From NCBI RefSeq assembly GCF_039541815.1, contig NZ_BAABGY010000007.1, positions 992,001-1,056,000 of the forward strand: a stretch of 64,000 nucleotides of DNA, read 5' to 3'. Below are positions 1 to 9,865 of the stretch, one piece after another. Source of the DNA: Flavisolibacter amylovorans (lineage in GTDB: Bacteria > Bacteroidota > Bacteroidia > Chitinophagales > Chitinophagaceae). Numbering within the stretch: position 1 is the stretch's first letter; each line of letters begins with the position of its first letter. Position numbers and translations under genes: made by a program. Below the pieces are notes generated by a model. The model was not told where the DNA came from. It did not search any database and saw nothing but the letters and a program-made list of their open reading frames with translations.

Positions 1-632
1 TAGCGGAAGAACTCCTTTACATCGGTCTCGTCCTGCTCGTTGCGCGCGTGTCCGTTCTGGATGTACCAACTATAGAGCTGCAGCGCGAGGTTGGAGAGGT
101 GCGTGATGATGCGGCGCTTCTCGTTGATCTCCTGGGCCTCCTGCGTGAGGCGCTCTGCGCGGCCGGCCATGGAGCGCGTGATGTGCAGCACCTCGATCTT
201 TTTTTCGAGCGAGAGGATCTGGATGAGGAAGGAGTCCTGGTTGTAGGAGCGCGCCGTTTCCTTGAGGCGCTCGAGGATGCGGAGGCTTTGCAGGTAGAGG
301 CCCTTATTATAGAGGATGCGCGCGTAGTCGAGCTGCTCGTGTAGCTGGATATCGATGTTCTCGTCGTTGCTCAGGAGGCGCAGGGAGGCCAGGAGCTGCC
401 GGTACAGGTGGGCCTTGGCATTGGAGAGCTGCTGCTTCTTGATCGACGGCACCTTGCGCAGCAGCAGCGCCTCGTCGTAGTCGCGCATCTTGTCCAGCGC
501 GTCGAACAGCTGCACGATCTTGAGGTCCTCGTTGGCCGAGTTCCGGGTGATGTACAGCTTGAAGTTCCGCTTCTCCGCTTTCTGCAGGGAGTGGATCAGT
601 TGAAAGAGGTCGTCGCTGGATCGGTTGGGCAT
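1..632 (-). CDS. Hypothetical alpha-helical protein, 3' end outside window
   Basis: The frame opens with ATG at 632 (MPNRSSDDLFQLIHSLQKAE) and stays open for 210 codons to the window edge, so the C-terminus is missing. The translation is rich in Leu, Lys, Glu and Arg and looks entirely helical, with repeated segments such as LYRQLLASLRLL and LYNKGLYLQSLRILERLKE that recall TPR-like helix pairs. There is no signal peptide or membrane segment, so it is probably cytoplasmic. I do not recognise a named family; proteins of this style are common and uncharacterised in Bacteroidota. It is divergent from the ammonium transporter, with a 358 bp gap. Coding status is supported by the uninterrupted frame and typical codon use; function is unknown. 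Confidence 0.75.
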   Translation of the reverse strand, partial: MPNRSSDDLFQLIHSLQKAEKRNFKLYITRNSANEDLKIVQLFDALDKMRDYDEALLLRKVPSIKKQQLSNAKAHLYRQLLASLRLLSNDENIDIQLHEQLDYARILYNKGLYLQSLRILERLKETARSYNQDSFLIQILSLEKKIEVLHITRSMAGRAERLTQEAQEINEKRRIITHLSNLALQLYSWYIQNGHARNEQDETDVKEFFR

Positions 633-990
633 CGTAACAATATTTGGCACAAAGCCGGTACGGGCAAGGGCTTGCGCCCAGGGCACCGGCATTCAGGATG
701 GTATCCGGAAGGGGAACTTGGAGCTTGCCGGGCGCCCGCTGGCCCTATTTTCGTCACCGAAAGAGTAACCGGAGAAAAACACCACAGAAGCTCTTTAACG
801 CCGCACTTCCAAACTTTTCATATAGCAAGCAATCGTTACGTCCGCTGTTTCCACAGGGGACTTTTCTTTTCGCGAATCGGTAATCGGCAATTGGTCTCCG
901 CTTACGTCGATGGGTGAATTCCCGATTGCCGATTCCCGATTGCCGATCTCCGCAAATTTCGATACTTTAAACAAATTAAGCAAACAGACG
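633..990. other. Intergenic region between divergent genes
   Basis: This 358 bp gap separates the minus-strand helical protein from amt. The only structure I see is an array of AATCGG-type words at 874-947, listed separately. The promoters of both neighbours should lie here, but I see no convincing TAnnTTTG box. A longer in-frame extension of amt through the repeat (from 910) is possible but would place repeat sequence in the protein. Confidence 0.5.
874..947. repeat. AATCGG/CCGATT word-repeat array with inverted arms
   Basis: Left arm 874-894 (GAATCGGTAATCGGCAATTG) is the inverse of the right arm 916-947, which repeats CCGATTGCCGATTC. The two could fold into a hairpin. The same word family occurs at 46878-46978, after the M14 peptidase gene. 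Confidence 0.7.
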
Positions 991-2358
991 ATGCGTAATC
1001 AGTCAACCGGAGCGCTGCCCTTGTGGAAAACCTTTTATAAAAGCCGCGCGCAGCGTTTTTCCCTCCTGCCCTTTCTGGCCCTGCTGGGCGTGGGTACCTT
1101 GTGCCTGCTGTTTCCCTCGCTACCGGCCGCCGCGGCGCCCGTGGCCGGCATTTCCGCGGCCGACACCGCCTGGATGCTGACGGCCTCCGCCCTCGTGCTG
1201 ATCATGACGCCGGGCCTCGCCTTCTTCTATGGCGGGATGGTGAATAAAAAGAACGTGCTGTCTACCATGCTGCAAAGCTTTATCTGCATGGTCGTGATCA
1301 CGCTGCTCTGGATGATCGTGGGCTACAGCCTCTCCTTCGGCGATTCGGTCGGCGGCGTCATCGGCGACCCGCGCTCCTTTTTCATGATGCGCAACATCTT
1401 CAGCTCCGCGCCTTCGAAGCTTGCACCCACCATTCCGCTGGCGCTCTTCATGATCTTCCAGCTCAAGTTCGCGATCGTTACGCCGGCGCTCATCACGGGT
1501 GCCTTCGCCGAGCGAATCCGCTTCACCTCCTACCTCCTCTTCATCTGCCTCTTCTCGCTCTTCATCTACTGCCCGCTTGCGCATGCCACCTGGCACCCGG
1601 AAGGACTCCTCTTCAAGGCCGGTGTGCTCGACTTCGCCGGTGGCACCGTGGTGCACATGAGTGCCGGCTGGGCCGCCCTTGCCTCCGCGCTTTACATGAA
1701 GAAGCGCGCCGAGCCCGCGCATAACCCCGCCCGCATCACCTACGTGCTGCTCGGCACCGGCCTGCTCTGGTTCGGCTGGTTCGGCTTCAACGCCGGCTCG
1801 GCCTACGGCGCCAACGGCACGGCCTCCGTGGCGCTGGCCACCACCACGGCCGCTTCGGCCGCAGCGGCCTTTGGCTGGATCGTGTTCGATGCGATGCGCG
1901 GACGCAAGATGTCGGCCTCCGGCACCTGTATCGGCGCCGTGGTAGGCCTCGTGGCCATCACCCCTGCCGCGGGCTTTGTCTCCATCCCCCACGCCATCCT
2001 CATCGGCCTCGTCAGCGCCGTAGTGAGCAACATCATGGTGCTGCTCCGCTCACGCACCAGCATCGACGACACCCTCGACGTGTTTCCCTGCCACGGCATG
2101 GGCGGCATCACCGGCATGCTCCTTACGGGTGTATTCGCACACAAAAGCATCAACCCAGTGCTGTCGGGCAACGGCCTTCTGTTTGGCGAAACCCGGCTCT
2201 TCGTGGTGCAGCTGCTTGCGCTCATTGGAGTGTCGGCTTTCGCGTTCGGCGCTACCTGGTTCCTGCTGAAGCTCACCGACGCCATTACCCCGCTGCGCGT
2301 CAGCGAGGAAGACGAGCGAACCGGCCTCGACCTGTCGCAGCACGGGGAAAAGCTGTAA
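991..2358 (+). CDS. amt: Ammonium transporter
   Basis: 455-residue Amt/MEP/Rh family channel that passes ammonium across the inner membrane. The N-terminus (about 1-45) looks like a signal or extra membrane helix ending LPAAAAPVAG, as in many Amt proteins. The family core follows: WMLTASALVLIMTPGLAFFYGGM, the conserved FAERIRF loop, and DFAGGTVVHMSAGWAAL with its pore histidine region; about 11 membrane segments are visible. ATG at 991 is chosen over the in-frame ATG at 910 because the latter lies in a repeat array. No PII (glnK) gene follows, unlike many amt loci. Nearby cyanophycin genes make nitrogen storage a plausible use of imported ammonium. The stop codon abuts a TTTATTGG repeat array. 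Confidence 0.93.
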   Translation: MRNQSTGALPLWKTFYKSRAQRFSLLPFLALLGVGTLCLLFPSLPAAAAPVAGISAADTAWMLTASALVLIMTPGLAFFYGGMVNKKNVLSTMLQSFICMVVITLLWMIVGYSLSFGDSVGGVIGDPRSFFMMRNIFSSAPSKLAPTIPLALFMIFQLKFAIVTPALITGAFAERIRFTSYLLFICLFSLFIYCPLAHATWHPEGLLFKAGVLDFAGGTVVHMSAGWAALASALYMKKRAEPAHNPARITYVLLGTGLLWFGWFGFNAGSAYGANGTASVALATTTAASAAAAFGWIVFDAMRGRKMSASGTCIGAVVGLVAITPAAGFVSIPHAILIGLVSAVVSNIMVLLRSRTSIDDTLDVFPCHGMGGITGMLLTGVFAHKSINPVLSGNGLLFGETRLFVVQLLALIGVSAFAFGATWFLLKLTDAITPLRVSEEDERTGLDLSQHGEKL

Positions 2359-2386
2359 TTGGTTTATTGGTCTATTTGTTTATTGG
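2356..2386. repeat. TTTATTGG word-repeat array at amt stop
   Basis: Starting at the TAA of amt, the sequence reads as near-copies of the 8-mer TTTATTGG (TTGGTTTATTGGTCTATTTG...). The same words occur twice downstream of yraN at 38210-38244 and 38299-38333. Confidence 0.7.
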
Positions 2387-2533
2387 CTCCGTCCGCCATA
2401 GCCCTGGCGAAGGAGGATAGAGGTTGCTTAAAGCGACCCTTTCCGTTCTTGCCGGGCAGCATCCTGCTTCCAGGAAAACTTCGACGCAGGATCTTCAATG
2501 ATCATCAGATTGGTAACCGTAAAATAAATGAAA

Positions 2534-2557
2534 CAGGGCCGCCAAAAGGCAGCCCTG
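2534..2557 (-). terminator. Terminator hairpin after PQQ lipoprotein gene
   Basis: CAGGGC-c-GCC / GGC-a-GCCCTG stem with an AAAA loop, 22 bases past the stop of the minus-strand gene and followed by a moderately T-rich tract on that strand. It may also stop amt transcripts. Confidence 0.6.
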
Positions 2558-2578
2558 TCGTACAAATACGGGTAGCGA

Positions 2579-3823
2579 TCACCAGTAGGGAGCAAAGGAA
2601 ATACCGTTGCTGCCGGTCAGGAAGAAGGAGTCCTTCGGAAGACGGGTGGCGAGGTCGTATACGATCACCTTGGAGCGATTGCCGGCCGAAGGGTCGGCGT
2701 ACCCATCGCGGATGGTGTACAGCGAAACGTCGTCTACGAGCCGGTAGTACGACTTGATCACGGGAAACCGCTGCCGCAGGTCGCCGGTGGCCGGGTCGAG
2801 CTGGTGGAGGGTATCCTGGCGGAAATCACCATACGATGCCACATACAGGTCGGAGCCGCCTGGCGGCATCAGCAGGTCGGTATAATAGTAGGGATGAGGC
2901 GAAGTGAAGGGGTCGAGCGTGCCCTTCCACCAGTTGATGGTGCCGGTGCGTGCATTGAGCGACAGCACGCGGTTCTCGGAGCTCCGGAAGGAGCGCACGA
3001 ACAGCTTGTCGCCGATCAGGTAGGGATCGCCGGCCTCTGCATTGCCCAGCGACCACAGTTCATTTCCGGTAGCCGTACTTACTGTGTGCAGCCCGCTGGC
3101 CGCGTCGATAAAATGGAGGAGATCGCCGTTCAGAACAAAGGGGCCATTGCTGTTGTGAATCAGTCCGAAGGATTTTGCCCAGACGTCCTGCTTCGCCTGA
3201 AGGTCAAAGGCATGCACCCGGAACCCAAAGCCGGTACCGGCGGAGATGGAGCTGAAGTAAAGGCGCCGGGCCGAGCTGTCGATTGCGAAGTTGTACAGCA
3301 CACCGGGTACATAGCGCTCCCATTGGAGCGTGCCGGTACGCCACTGGTAAGCCTGTACCCACGATGAATCGTAGTCGGGTGTGGATGCAGCCACGTACAG
3401 CAGCGAGTCGGAGAATACGCAGTCGGTGGCAACGCGGCGCCCCGGCGGCGTCGTCCAGCGCACGCTGCCGTTGCTCAGATCGAGGGCCTGCAGCTGCGCC
3501 ACCTCGCTGGCCGAGGAAGAGACGGTGAACATAAGGCCATGCGCGCTCCGGTGTGGAAAGGGTACGACGGCGTACAGGTTCGGGCGCTGCCAGCGTACGA
3601 CGCCATTGCGGGAATAGGCGACCAGGGTGCTGTTGTAAGCCGGGTTGCCGGCCGCATCGAGCGGCGCATGCACTTCGATAAAGCCGGCCACCTCGGTCGG
3701 CGGAGTACCCGCCGGGCGGTCGATATCGCCAGAGCGGCTGCAGGCTGCCAGCAATAGGGTCAGGGCCACGAGGCGTCCGGATCCGGCACGCCAACGGGGC
3801 GCAGCTAGTTTCAGTAGGTTCAT
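2579..3823 (-). CDS. Outer-surface or periplasmic lipoprotein with PQQ-like beta-propeller
   Basis: 414 residues. The start at 3823 gives a classic lipoprotein signal peptide ending LTLLLAACS (lipid-carrying Cys about residue 27); the frame extends upstream to 3946 but that part has no signal logic. The mature protein carries repeated blades of the PQQ-enzyme or BamB type: VVRWQRPN, LDLSNGSVRWTTPPG, YQWRTGTLQWERYVPG, FDLQAKQDVWAKSFG, TATGNELWSLGN, NARTGTINWWKG and LDPATGDLRQRFP, each an A-x-[DN]-x-x-T/S-G-x-x-x-W motif. There are about seven blades. The family is a structural scaffold; no catalytic residues are evident and a BamB role is unlikely since no bam genes are near. It is divergent from the hybrid kinase gene (97 bp). 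Confidence 0.8.
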   Translation of the reverse strand: MNLLKLAAPRWRAGSGRLVALTLLLAACSRSGDIDRPAGTPPTEVAGFIEVHAPLDAAGNPAYNSTLVAYSRNGVVRWQRPNLYAVVPFPHRSAHGLMFTVSSSASEVAQLQALDLSNGSVRWTTPPGRRVATDCVFSDSLLYVAASTPDYDSSWVQAYQWRTGTLQWERYVPGVLYNFAIDSSARRLYFSSISAGTGFGFRVHAFDLQAKQDVWAKSFGLIHNSNGPFVLNGDLLHFIDAASGLHTVSTATGNELWSLGNAEAGDPYLIGDKLFVRSFRSSENRVLSLNARTGTINWWKGTLDPFTSPHPYYYTDLLMPPGGSDLYVASYGDFRQDTLHQLDPATGDLRQRFPVIKSYYRLVDDVSLYTIRDGYADPSAGNRSKVIVYDLATRLPKDSFFLTGSNGISFAPYW

Positions 3824-3892
3824 GGAAAGCAAAATACAAAAACCATGAATTCCTGCAGCTGGCGGCCCCGGGTCCATTCGTATCAAATTCAA

Positions 3893-3900
3893 TACCTTAG
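3893..3900 (+). promoter_or_regulatory. Candidate -7 box of hybrid kinase gene
   Basis: TACCTTAG, one mismatch to the Bacteroidota TAnnTTTG element, 20 bases before the ATG at 3921. The same box precedes the YiiX-like gene at 34593. Confidence 0.4.
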
Positions 3901-3920
3901 TTTCCCGAAAACGCCACCAC

Positions 3921-5607
<1,687 letters not shown>

Positions 5608-5609
<2 letters not shown>

Positions 5610-5642
5610 AAAAAGGCCGCCATGCGGCGACCCTGGTTTTTC
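5608..5642. terminator. Bidirectional terminator
   Basis: A-tract, then GCCGC-cat-GCGGC stem, then GGTTTTTCT. It lies between the convergent kinase and DUF3606 genes and can serve both. Confidence 0.65.
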
Positions 5643-5660
5643 TCTCGTGCAGGTTATACA

Positions 5661-5855
5661 TTAACGGCTGCTGCCACTGCTGCCACGGAGGCGCTCCTCC
5701 AACTGCTCGCGGCTGTTACCGACTTCCTTGATGAGGCGGCGCACTTCTTCCGCAGAAACGTTGAACTTCTCAGAGAGGTGCCGCACCTCGTATTCTTCTG
5801 TGCCCGACACGCGCGAGCGGTCGCGTCCATCACGCAGGTTCTTGTTATCCGCCAT
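5661..5855 (-). CDS. DUF3606 domain protein
   Basis: 64-residue acidic and basic mixed protein starting MADNKNLRDGRDRSRVSG. The core EEYEVRHLSEKFNVSAEEVRRLIKEVGNS matches the DUF3606 pattern (EEYEV..W..KF.VS..ELR..V..VGNS), and the length (about 57 plus a short tail) fits the family. The region looks like a small three-helix domain. No biochemical function is established for the family, which is usually a single-domain protein in Bacteroidota and Proteobacteria. The start at 5855 is preferred over 5894 because the added residues are unlike the family. The C-terminal tail is GSSGSSR. Confidence 0.8.
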   Translation of the reverse strand: MADNKNLRDGRDRSRVSGTEEYEVRHLSEKFNVSAEEVRRLIKEVGNSREQLEERLRGSSGSSR

Positions 5856-5908
5856 AGCTGGTTGTTTAACGAGAGACCCGGAAAAGTGTGCCACCTTTCT
5901 ACGAATAC

Positions 5909-5996
5909 AAGGTTCAGAAAGGTTCAGGTGGGTTTAGAAGGGTTTGTTTGGAGCCCTAACCTACTTGAACCTTTCTGAACCCTCCTGAACCTTCCC
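5909..5996. repeat. GGTTCAG/CTGAACC word array folding into a long hairpin, abutting cphB stop
   Basis: The left arm repeats AAGGTTCAG-like words (5909-5940). The right arm (5964-5996) repeats CTGAACC-like words in inverse orientation and ends directly at the TAA of the minus-strand cyanophycinase gene (5997-5999). Confidence 0.7.
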
Positions 5997-6863
5997 TTAA
6001 TCTTCGTGCAAATCAAACTTGTTGCCGCTGAAAACGCGGTGCCGGCTATCGTACTCGTCGGCGTGGGTCATGATGTGCACGGTGAGGTTGGCCACCGACA
6101 CGGGCGCGCCCGTGCGAACCGCGTGGATGTTGTTGTGGTGAACGTTGTGCCCGTCGATCACCACCACCGAGGAGGAGCCGATGGCCCGGAAGCGATAGCC
6201 TTCCTCGACCACGATGCCGGTGTCTTCGCCCAGCCCGATCCCGATGGCGCCGGGCTGGGCGGCAATGGCCTGGGCGAGGCGCCCGAAGCGGCCGCGCTTG
6301 TCGAAGTGCGTATCGATGATGACGTTGTTCAGGAAGCCAAAGCCCATGCTGAGCTGCACCTCCCCTTTGAAGTAGGCGCGCACCGGGTCGCCGCCGCAGA
6401 TCATGGTGCTGCTCATGGCAGCCGCCCCGGCCGAGGTGCCGGCGATCACGAACGGCTCCTCGAGGTAACGCTCGCGCAATACATCGAAGAAGGGCGTGCC
6501 GCCCAAAGTGGAGCAAAGCCGCAGCTGGTCGCCGCCGGTCATCAGCACCCCATCACAGCGACGAAGCCGCTCCAAAATTTCCTCATCTTCGGCATCGGGC
6601 CGCTCACGGATCAGGGCATGCCCCACCTCGCAGAAGCCGAGGCTGCGGAAGGCCTTTTCGTACTCGTTGAAATACTCGTTCGGAATCGACGAGGCGGTCG
6701 TAATGACCTCGATATGCGGCTCCTTGCGCTGCATCAGGGAACGGACGTTTTCCAGGATCCCGTAGCGAAAAAAATCCAGGTCGCGGCGTTCCTGCTCTTC
6801 CAATGTTCCACCTTTATCCTCTGCGCCGCCGATCGAAACGAGATAACCTTTGGGGTACTGCAT
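5997..6863 (-). CDS. cphB: Cyanophycinase
   Basis: 288-residue peptidase of family S51 that cleaves cyanophycin (multi-L-arginyl-poly-L-aspartate) into beta-Asp-Arg dipeptides in the cytoplasm. Visible signatures are MQYPKGYLVSIGGAEDK at the start, MTGGDQLRL (about 108-116), the nucleophile Ser144 in VIAGTSAGAAAMS, and the GLGEDTGIVVE and VVVIDGHNVHHNNIH segments typical of CphB. The start at 6863 matches the family N-terminus and length; in-frame ATGs at 6935 and 6980 would add about 24-39 residues unlike the family. It is divergent from cyanophycin synthetase, 115 bp apart, so the two probably share a regulatory region. No signal peptide: an intracellular, not a secreted, cyanophycinase. 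Confidence 0.93.
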   Translation of the reverse strand: MQYPKGYLVSIGGAEDKGGTLEEQERRDLDFFRYGILENVRSLMQRKEPHIEVITTASSIPNEYFNEYEKAFRSLGFCEVGHALIRERPDAEDEEILERLRRCDGVLMTGGDQLRLCSTLGGTPFFDVLRERYLEEPFVIAGTSAGAAAMSSTMICGGDPVRAYFKGEVQLSMGFGFLNNVIIDTHFDKRGRFGRLAQAIAAQPGAIGIGLGEDTGIVVEEGYRFRAIGSSSVVVIDGHNVHHNNIHAVRTGAPVSVANLTVHIMTHADEYDSRHRVFSGNKFDLHED

Positions 6864-6968
6864 GCACACCTGGTCTGAAAAGATCGGACCGCCCCGTTTA
6901 GGTCCGGAGCCAATCGGGAGCGGCAGGGCTGGCATACAATTTTTCAGAATCCCGTTCTCTAAACACAC

Positions 6969-6974
6969 GGAGGA
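6969..6974 (+). promoter_or_regulatory. Strong Shine-Dalgarno before cphA
   Basis: GGAGGA with its core ending five bases before the ATG at 6979. It fixes the cphA start and is unusual, because the other starts in this window have no recognisable Shine-Dalgarno, as expected for Bacteroidota. Confidence 0.75.
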
Positions 6975-6978
6975 TTGC

Positions 6979-9603
6979 ATGCTACTGAATAACTTAAATG
7001 TGCTGCGGGGACCGAATTTCTGGTCAGTGCAGCAGCAGCACCTGGTCGTGCTTCACCTCGACCTGCAGGAAACCCTTAGTCAACACACCGCCGCCATTCC
7101 CGACCTGGTGCCCCGGCTCCAGGAGCTGCTGCCCGGCCTCTGCAAGCGCACCTATGGGCGTCAGCTCTGCTCCGCGCTCCTGTCGCTTCCCCCGGGACAG
7201 GTACTGGGCGAGATGGTGATGGCCGCTGCCCTCGAGCTGCAGAACAGCGCCGGCGCCAACTGCCATTGGGGCGCCGTACACGCCACGGGCAAGCCCGGGG
7301 AGTACCAGGCCGCCTTCCTGTATGAGGACGAAGCCTGTGGCCGCCTTGCCGGCCAGAGCGCCGTAGCCCTCGTATCGGCCCTGCTGAGCGGGCAAAGCTT
7401 TGATACCGCGCCCGTGATCGAAGCCCTGCGCGGGGCCCGCGAAGACGAGCACCTCGGCCCCAGCACCTTTTCGCTCTATGCCGAGGCACGCCGCCGTAAT
7501 ATCCCCGTGCTCCGCCTCGACGGCGGCGCCTACCTGCAATTCGGGCAGGGCGCCCGCCAGAAACGCGTAGAGGCTACGATCAGCAGCGGAACGAGCGCCA
7601 TCGCCGTTGATAAGGCCGGCGACAAACATGCTACGAAGCAGTTACTCACAGACGCGTTCGTACCGGTGCCGCGCGGCTCCGTGCTCCGCAATGTGGAAAG
7701 CCTCGACGAAGTAGTGACCGGGTTAGGATTTCCCATTGTGGTCAAGCCGCTCGATGGCCACCAGGGCAAAGGCGCATCGATCAACATCCGCACGATGGAA
7801 GCGGCCCGCGAAGCGTTCGCGCAAGCGAAGCTGTATTCCGGCCGGGTGGTGGTGGAGAAATACATTCATGGTCACGACTTTCGCGCCCTCGTGATCAATA
7901 ACCGGTATGTGGCGGCAGCGAAGCGCACCCCGGCCTGTGTTACCGGCGACGGGCAGCACAGCATAGCCGAGCTCGTAGAGGCCGTCAACGCCGACCCGCG
8001 CCGCGGCAACGGACACGCCAACGTGCTCACCAAAATTCTCATCGACCAAGCCACACTCGACCTCATCGCCCGCAAGGGATATACGCTCGATTCGGTACCG
8101 GAAGAAGGCGAGACCGTTTTGCTGAAAACGACCGCCAACCTCAGCACCGGCGGCACCGCCGAAGACCTTACCGACCGCGTGCACCCGGCCAACATCCGTC
8201 TTTTCGAGCGCGTGGCCCGCATCATCGGGCTCGACATCTGCGGCATCGACGTCATGGCCCCCGATCTCAGCACGCCCATCACCGAGAACGGTGGCGCCGT
8301 GATCGAGGTCAACGCGGCGCCTGGGTTCCGGATGCATCTTGAACCCACCTATGGCCAGCCCCGCAACGTGGCCGCCCCGGTGCTCGACATGCTCTTCCCC
8401 GACGGCGGGCAGGGACGCATCCCGATCATCGCCATCACCGGCACCAACGGCAAGACCACAACCACCCGCCTCATTGCGCAGATGGCGCGGCAAGGCGGCC
8501 ACGCCACCGGCATGACCACCACCGATGGCATCTACCTGAACAACGAATTGATCTATAAAGGCGACTGCTCCGGCCCTGCCTCCGCGCAGGCCATCCTCAA
8601 AGACCCCGCCGTCGAATTCGCAGTACTCGAGTGCGCGCGTGGCGGCATCCTCCGCTCCGGCCTCGGCTTCGACCAGTGCGACGTAGCAGTGGTGACCAAT
8701 ATCGCCGAAGACCACCTTGGCCTCGGCGGTGTGTATACGCTCGAGCAACTGGCCCGCGTGAAGGGCGTGGTGGCGGCCTCGGTGCGCCGTGGCGGCCACG
8801 TAGTGCTCAATGCCGACGACGACCGTGTGTATGCCCTGCGCGAGCACGTGGTGGGCACGGTGGTCCTCTTCTCCCTGTATCCCGACAACATCCGGATCCA
8901 GCGCCATTGCGAGGCCGGGGGCATCGCGGCCATTTACGATGAAGGATACATCATGATCCGAAAAGGCAACCAGCTGCTGCCCATCGAAGCGGTGGAGAAC
9001 GTGCCGCTGACGCATGGCGGGGCGGCCCGGTTCAATATCGCCAATGTACTCGGCGCCACGGCGGCGGCCTATGTGTCGGGCATCTCGATGCCCGCCATCC
9101 GCTGCATCCTGCGCCGGTTCCGTAATTCTGCGGACAACACCCCGGGCCGCATGAACCTGTTCGAGCTCGACGACGTGCGCGTGCTCGTAGACTATGCGCA
9201 CAACGCACATGGCCTGAAGGCGCTGGGCGAATATGTGAAGGCGGTGAAGGCAAAGCGCGCCATCGGCGTCATCACCGGTGTGGGCGACCGCCGCAACGAA
9301 GACATCATCGCCATGGGCACCGAGTCGGCCCGCATCTTCGACGAAATCGTGATCCGCTGCGACCAGGACCTTCGCGGCCGCACTGAGTTCGAGATCTCCT
9401 CGCTCCTCCGCAGCGGCGTGTACGCAGCGGCCCCGCAGAAGAAGGTCTCCTATTGCCCCAACGAGCTCGAGGCCATCGACTGCGCTCTCGGCAAGTCTGA
9501 ACCCGGCGACCTCATCGTGATCCTCGTGGAAAACGTGCAATCCGTGCTGGGCCGCCTGAAGGAGCTGGAGCACCGTACTTCTACGGCGCGCATGGTGGGG
9601 TGA
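6979..9603 (+). CDS. cphA: Cyanophycin synthetase
   Basis: 874 residues, the usual length for CphA1. It builds cyanophycin by adding Asp to the backbone and then Arg to each Asp side chain, using ATP. Three modules are visible: an N-terminal domain starting LNVLRGPNFWSV (1-160), an ATP-grasp domain (about 210-470) with VVKPLDGHQGKGASINI, EKYIHGHDFRALV and EVNAAPGFRMHLEP, and a Mur-ligase-like domain (about 480 to the end) with P-loop GTNGKTTTT at 488-496 and LVDYAHNAHGLKAL. All motifs look intact. Its partner cphB is divergent and an isoaspartyl peptidase lies convergently downstream. The TGA stop forms the outer end of a long inverted repeat. The product normally accumulates as cytoplasmic granules. 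Confidence 0.96.
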   Translation: MLLNNLNVLRGPNFWSVQQQHLVVLHLDLQETLSQHTAAIPDLVPRLQELLPGLCKRTYGRQLCSALLSLPPGQVLGEMVMAAALELQNSAGANCHWGAVHATGKPGEYQAAFLYEDEACGRLAGQSAVALVSALLSGQSFDTAPVIEALRGAREDEHLGPSTFSLYAEARRRNIPVLRLDGGAYLQFGQGARQKRVEATISSGTSAIAVDKAGDKHATKQLLTDAFVPVPRGSVLRNVESLDEVVTGLGFPIVVKPLDGHQGKGASINIRTMEAAREAFAQAKLYSGRVVVEKYIHGHDFRALVINNRYVAAAKRTPACVTGDGQHSIAELVEAVNADPRRGNGHANVLTKILIDQATLDLIARKGYTLDSVPEEGETVLLKTTANLSTGGTAEDLTDRVHPANIRLFERVARIIGLDICGIDVMAPDLSTPITENGGAVIEVNAAPGFRMHLEPTYGQPRNVAAPVLDMLFPDGGQGRIPIIAITGTNGKTTTTRLIAQMARQGGHATGMTTTDGIYLNNELIYKGDCSGPASAQAILKDPAVEFAVLECARGGILRSGLGFDQCDVAVVTNIAEDHLGLGGVYTLEQLARVKGVVAASVRRGGHVVLNADDDRVYALREHVVGTVVLFSLYPDNIRIQRHCEAGGIAAIYDEGYIMIRKGNQLLPIEAVENVPLTHGGAARFNIANVLGATAAAYVSGISMPAIRCILRRFRNSADNTPGRMNLFELDDVRVLVDYAHNAHGLKALGEYVKAVKAKRAIGVITGVGDRRNEDIIAMGTESARIFDEIVIRCDQDLRGRTEFEISSLLRSGVYAAAPQKKVSYCPNELEAIDCALGKSEPGDLIVILVENVQSVLGRLKELEHRTSTARMVG

Positions 9604-9865
9604 CCCCACCCCCGGCCCCTCTCCGGGAGGGAGGGGTGACTCTGCGCTATAGAACTTCTTTAGGTAACTGTCTTAATATCAACGGACGTAAATAGCAAAG
9701 CCCCGACATCTGCGATGTCGGGACTTTGCTATTAATACCGATGTGCGAATACGTTCTTCAGGAACGATAAAGAAAGCTCATCGACGTTAATGCCACCGTG
9801 AATCCAAGAGGAATGATCAAAATGAGTCACCCCTCCCTCTCGGGGAGGGGCCGGGGGTGGGGTCA
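9601..9865. repeat. Inverted-repeat element whose outer ends are the stop codons of cphA and iaaA
   Basis: Arms of about 41 bp: 9601-9642 (TGACCCCACCCCCGGCCCCT...) and its inverse ending at 9865, with only two or so mismatches. The outermost TGA of the left arm is the cphA stop, and the outermost TGA of the right arm is the stop of the convergent peptidase. A terminator sits inside. A related C-rich sequence occurs at 23946-24010. Confidence 0.85.
9691..9733. terminator. Bidirectional terminator between cphA and isoaspartyl peptidase
   Basis: A 20-bp stem with one mismatch: AATAGCAAAG-c-CCCGACATC pairs with GATGTCGGG-a-CTTTGCTATT around a 3-base loop. A/T-rich flanks on both sides fit a terminator for both convergent genes. 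Confidence 0.85.

Noticed and set aside
9604..9862. Insertion sequence between cphA and the isoaspartyl peptidase
   Set aside because: Inverted ends are present but there is no transposase frame; at most a non-autonomous element.
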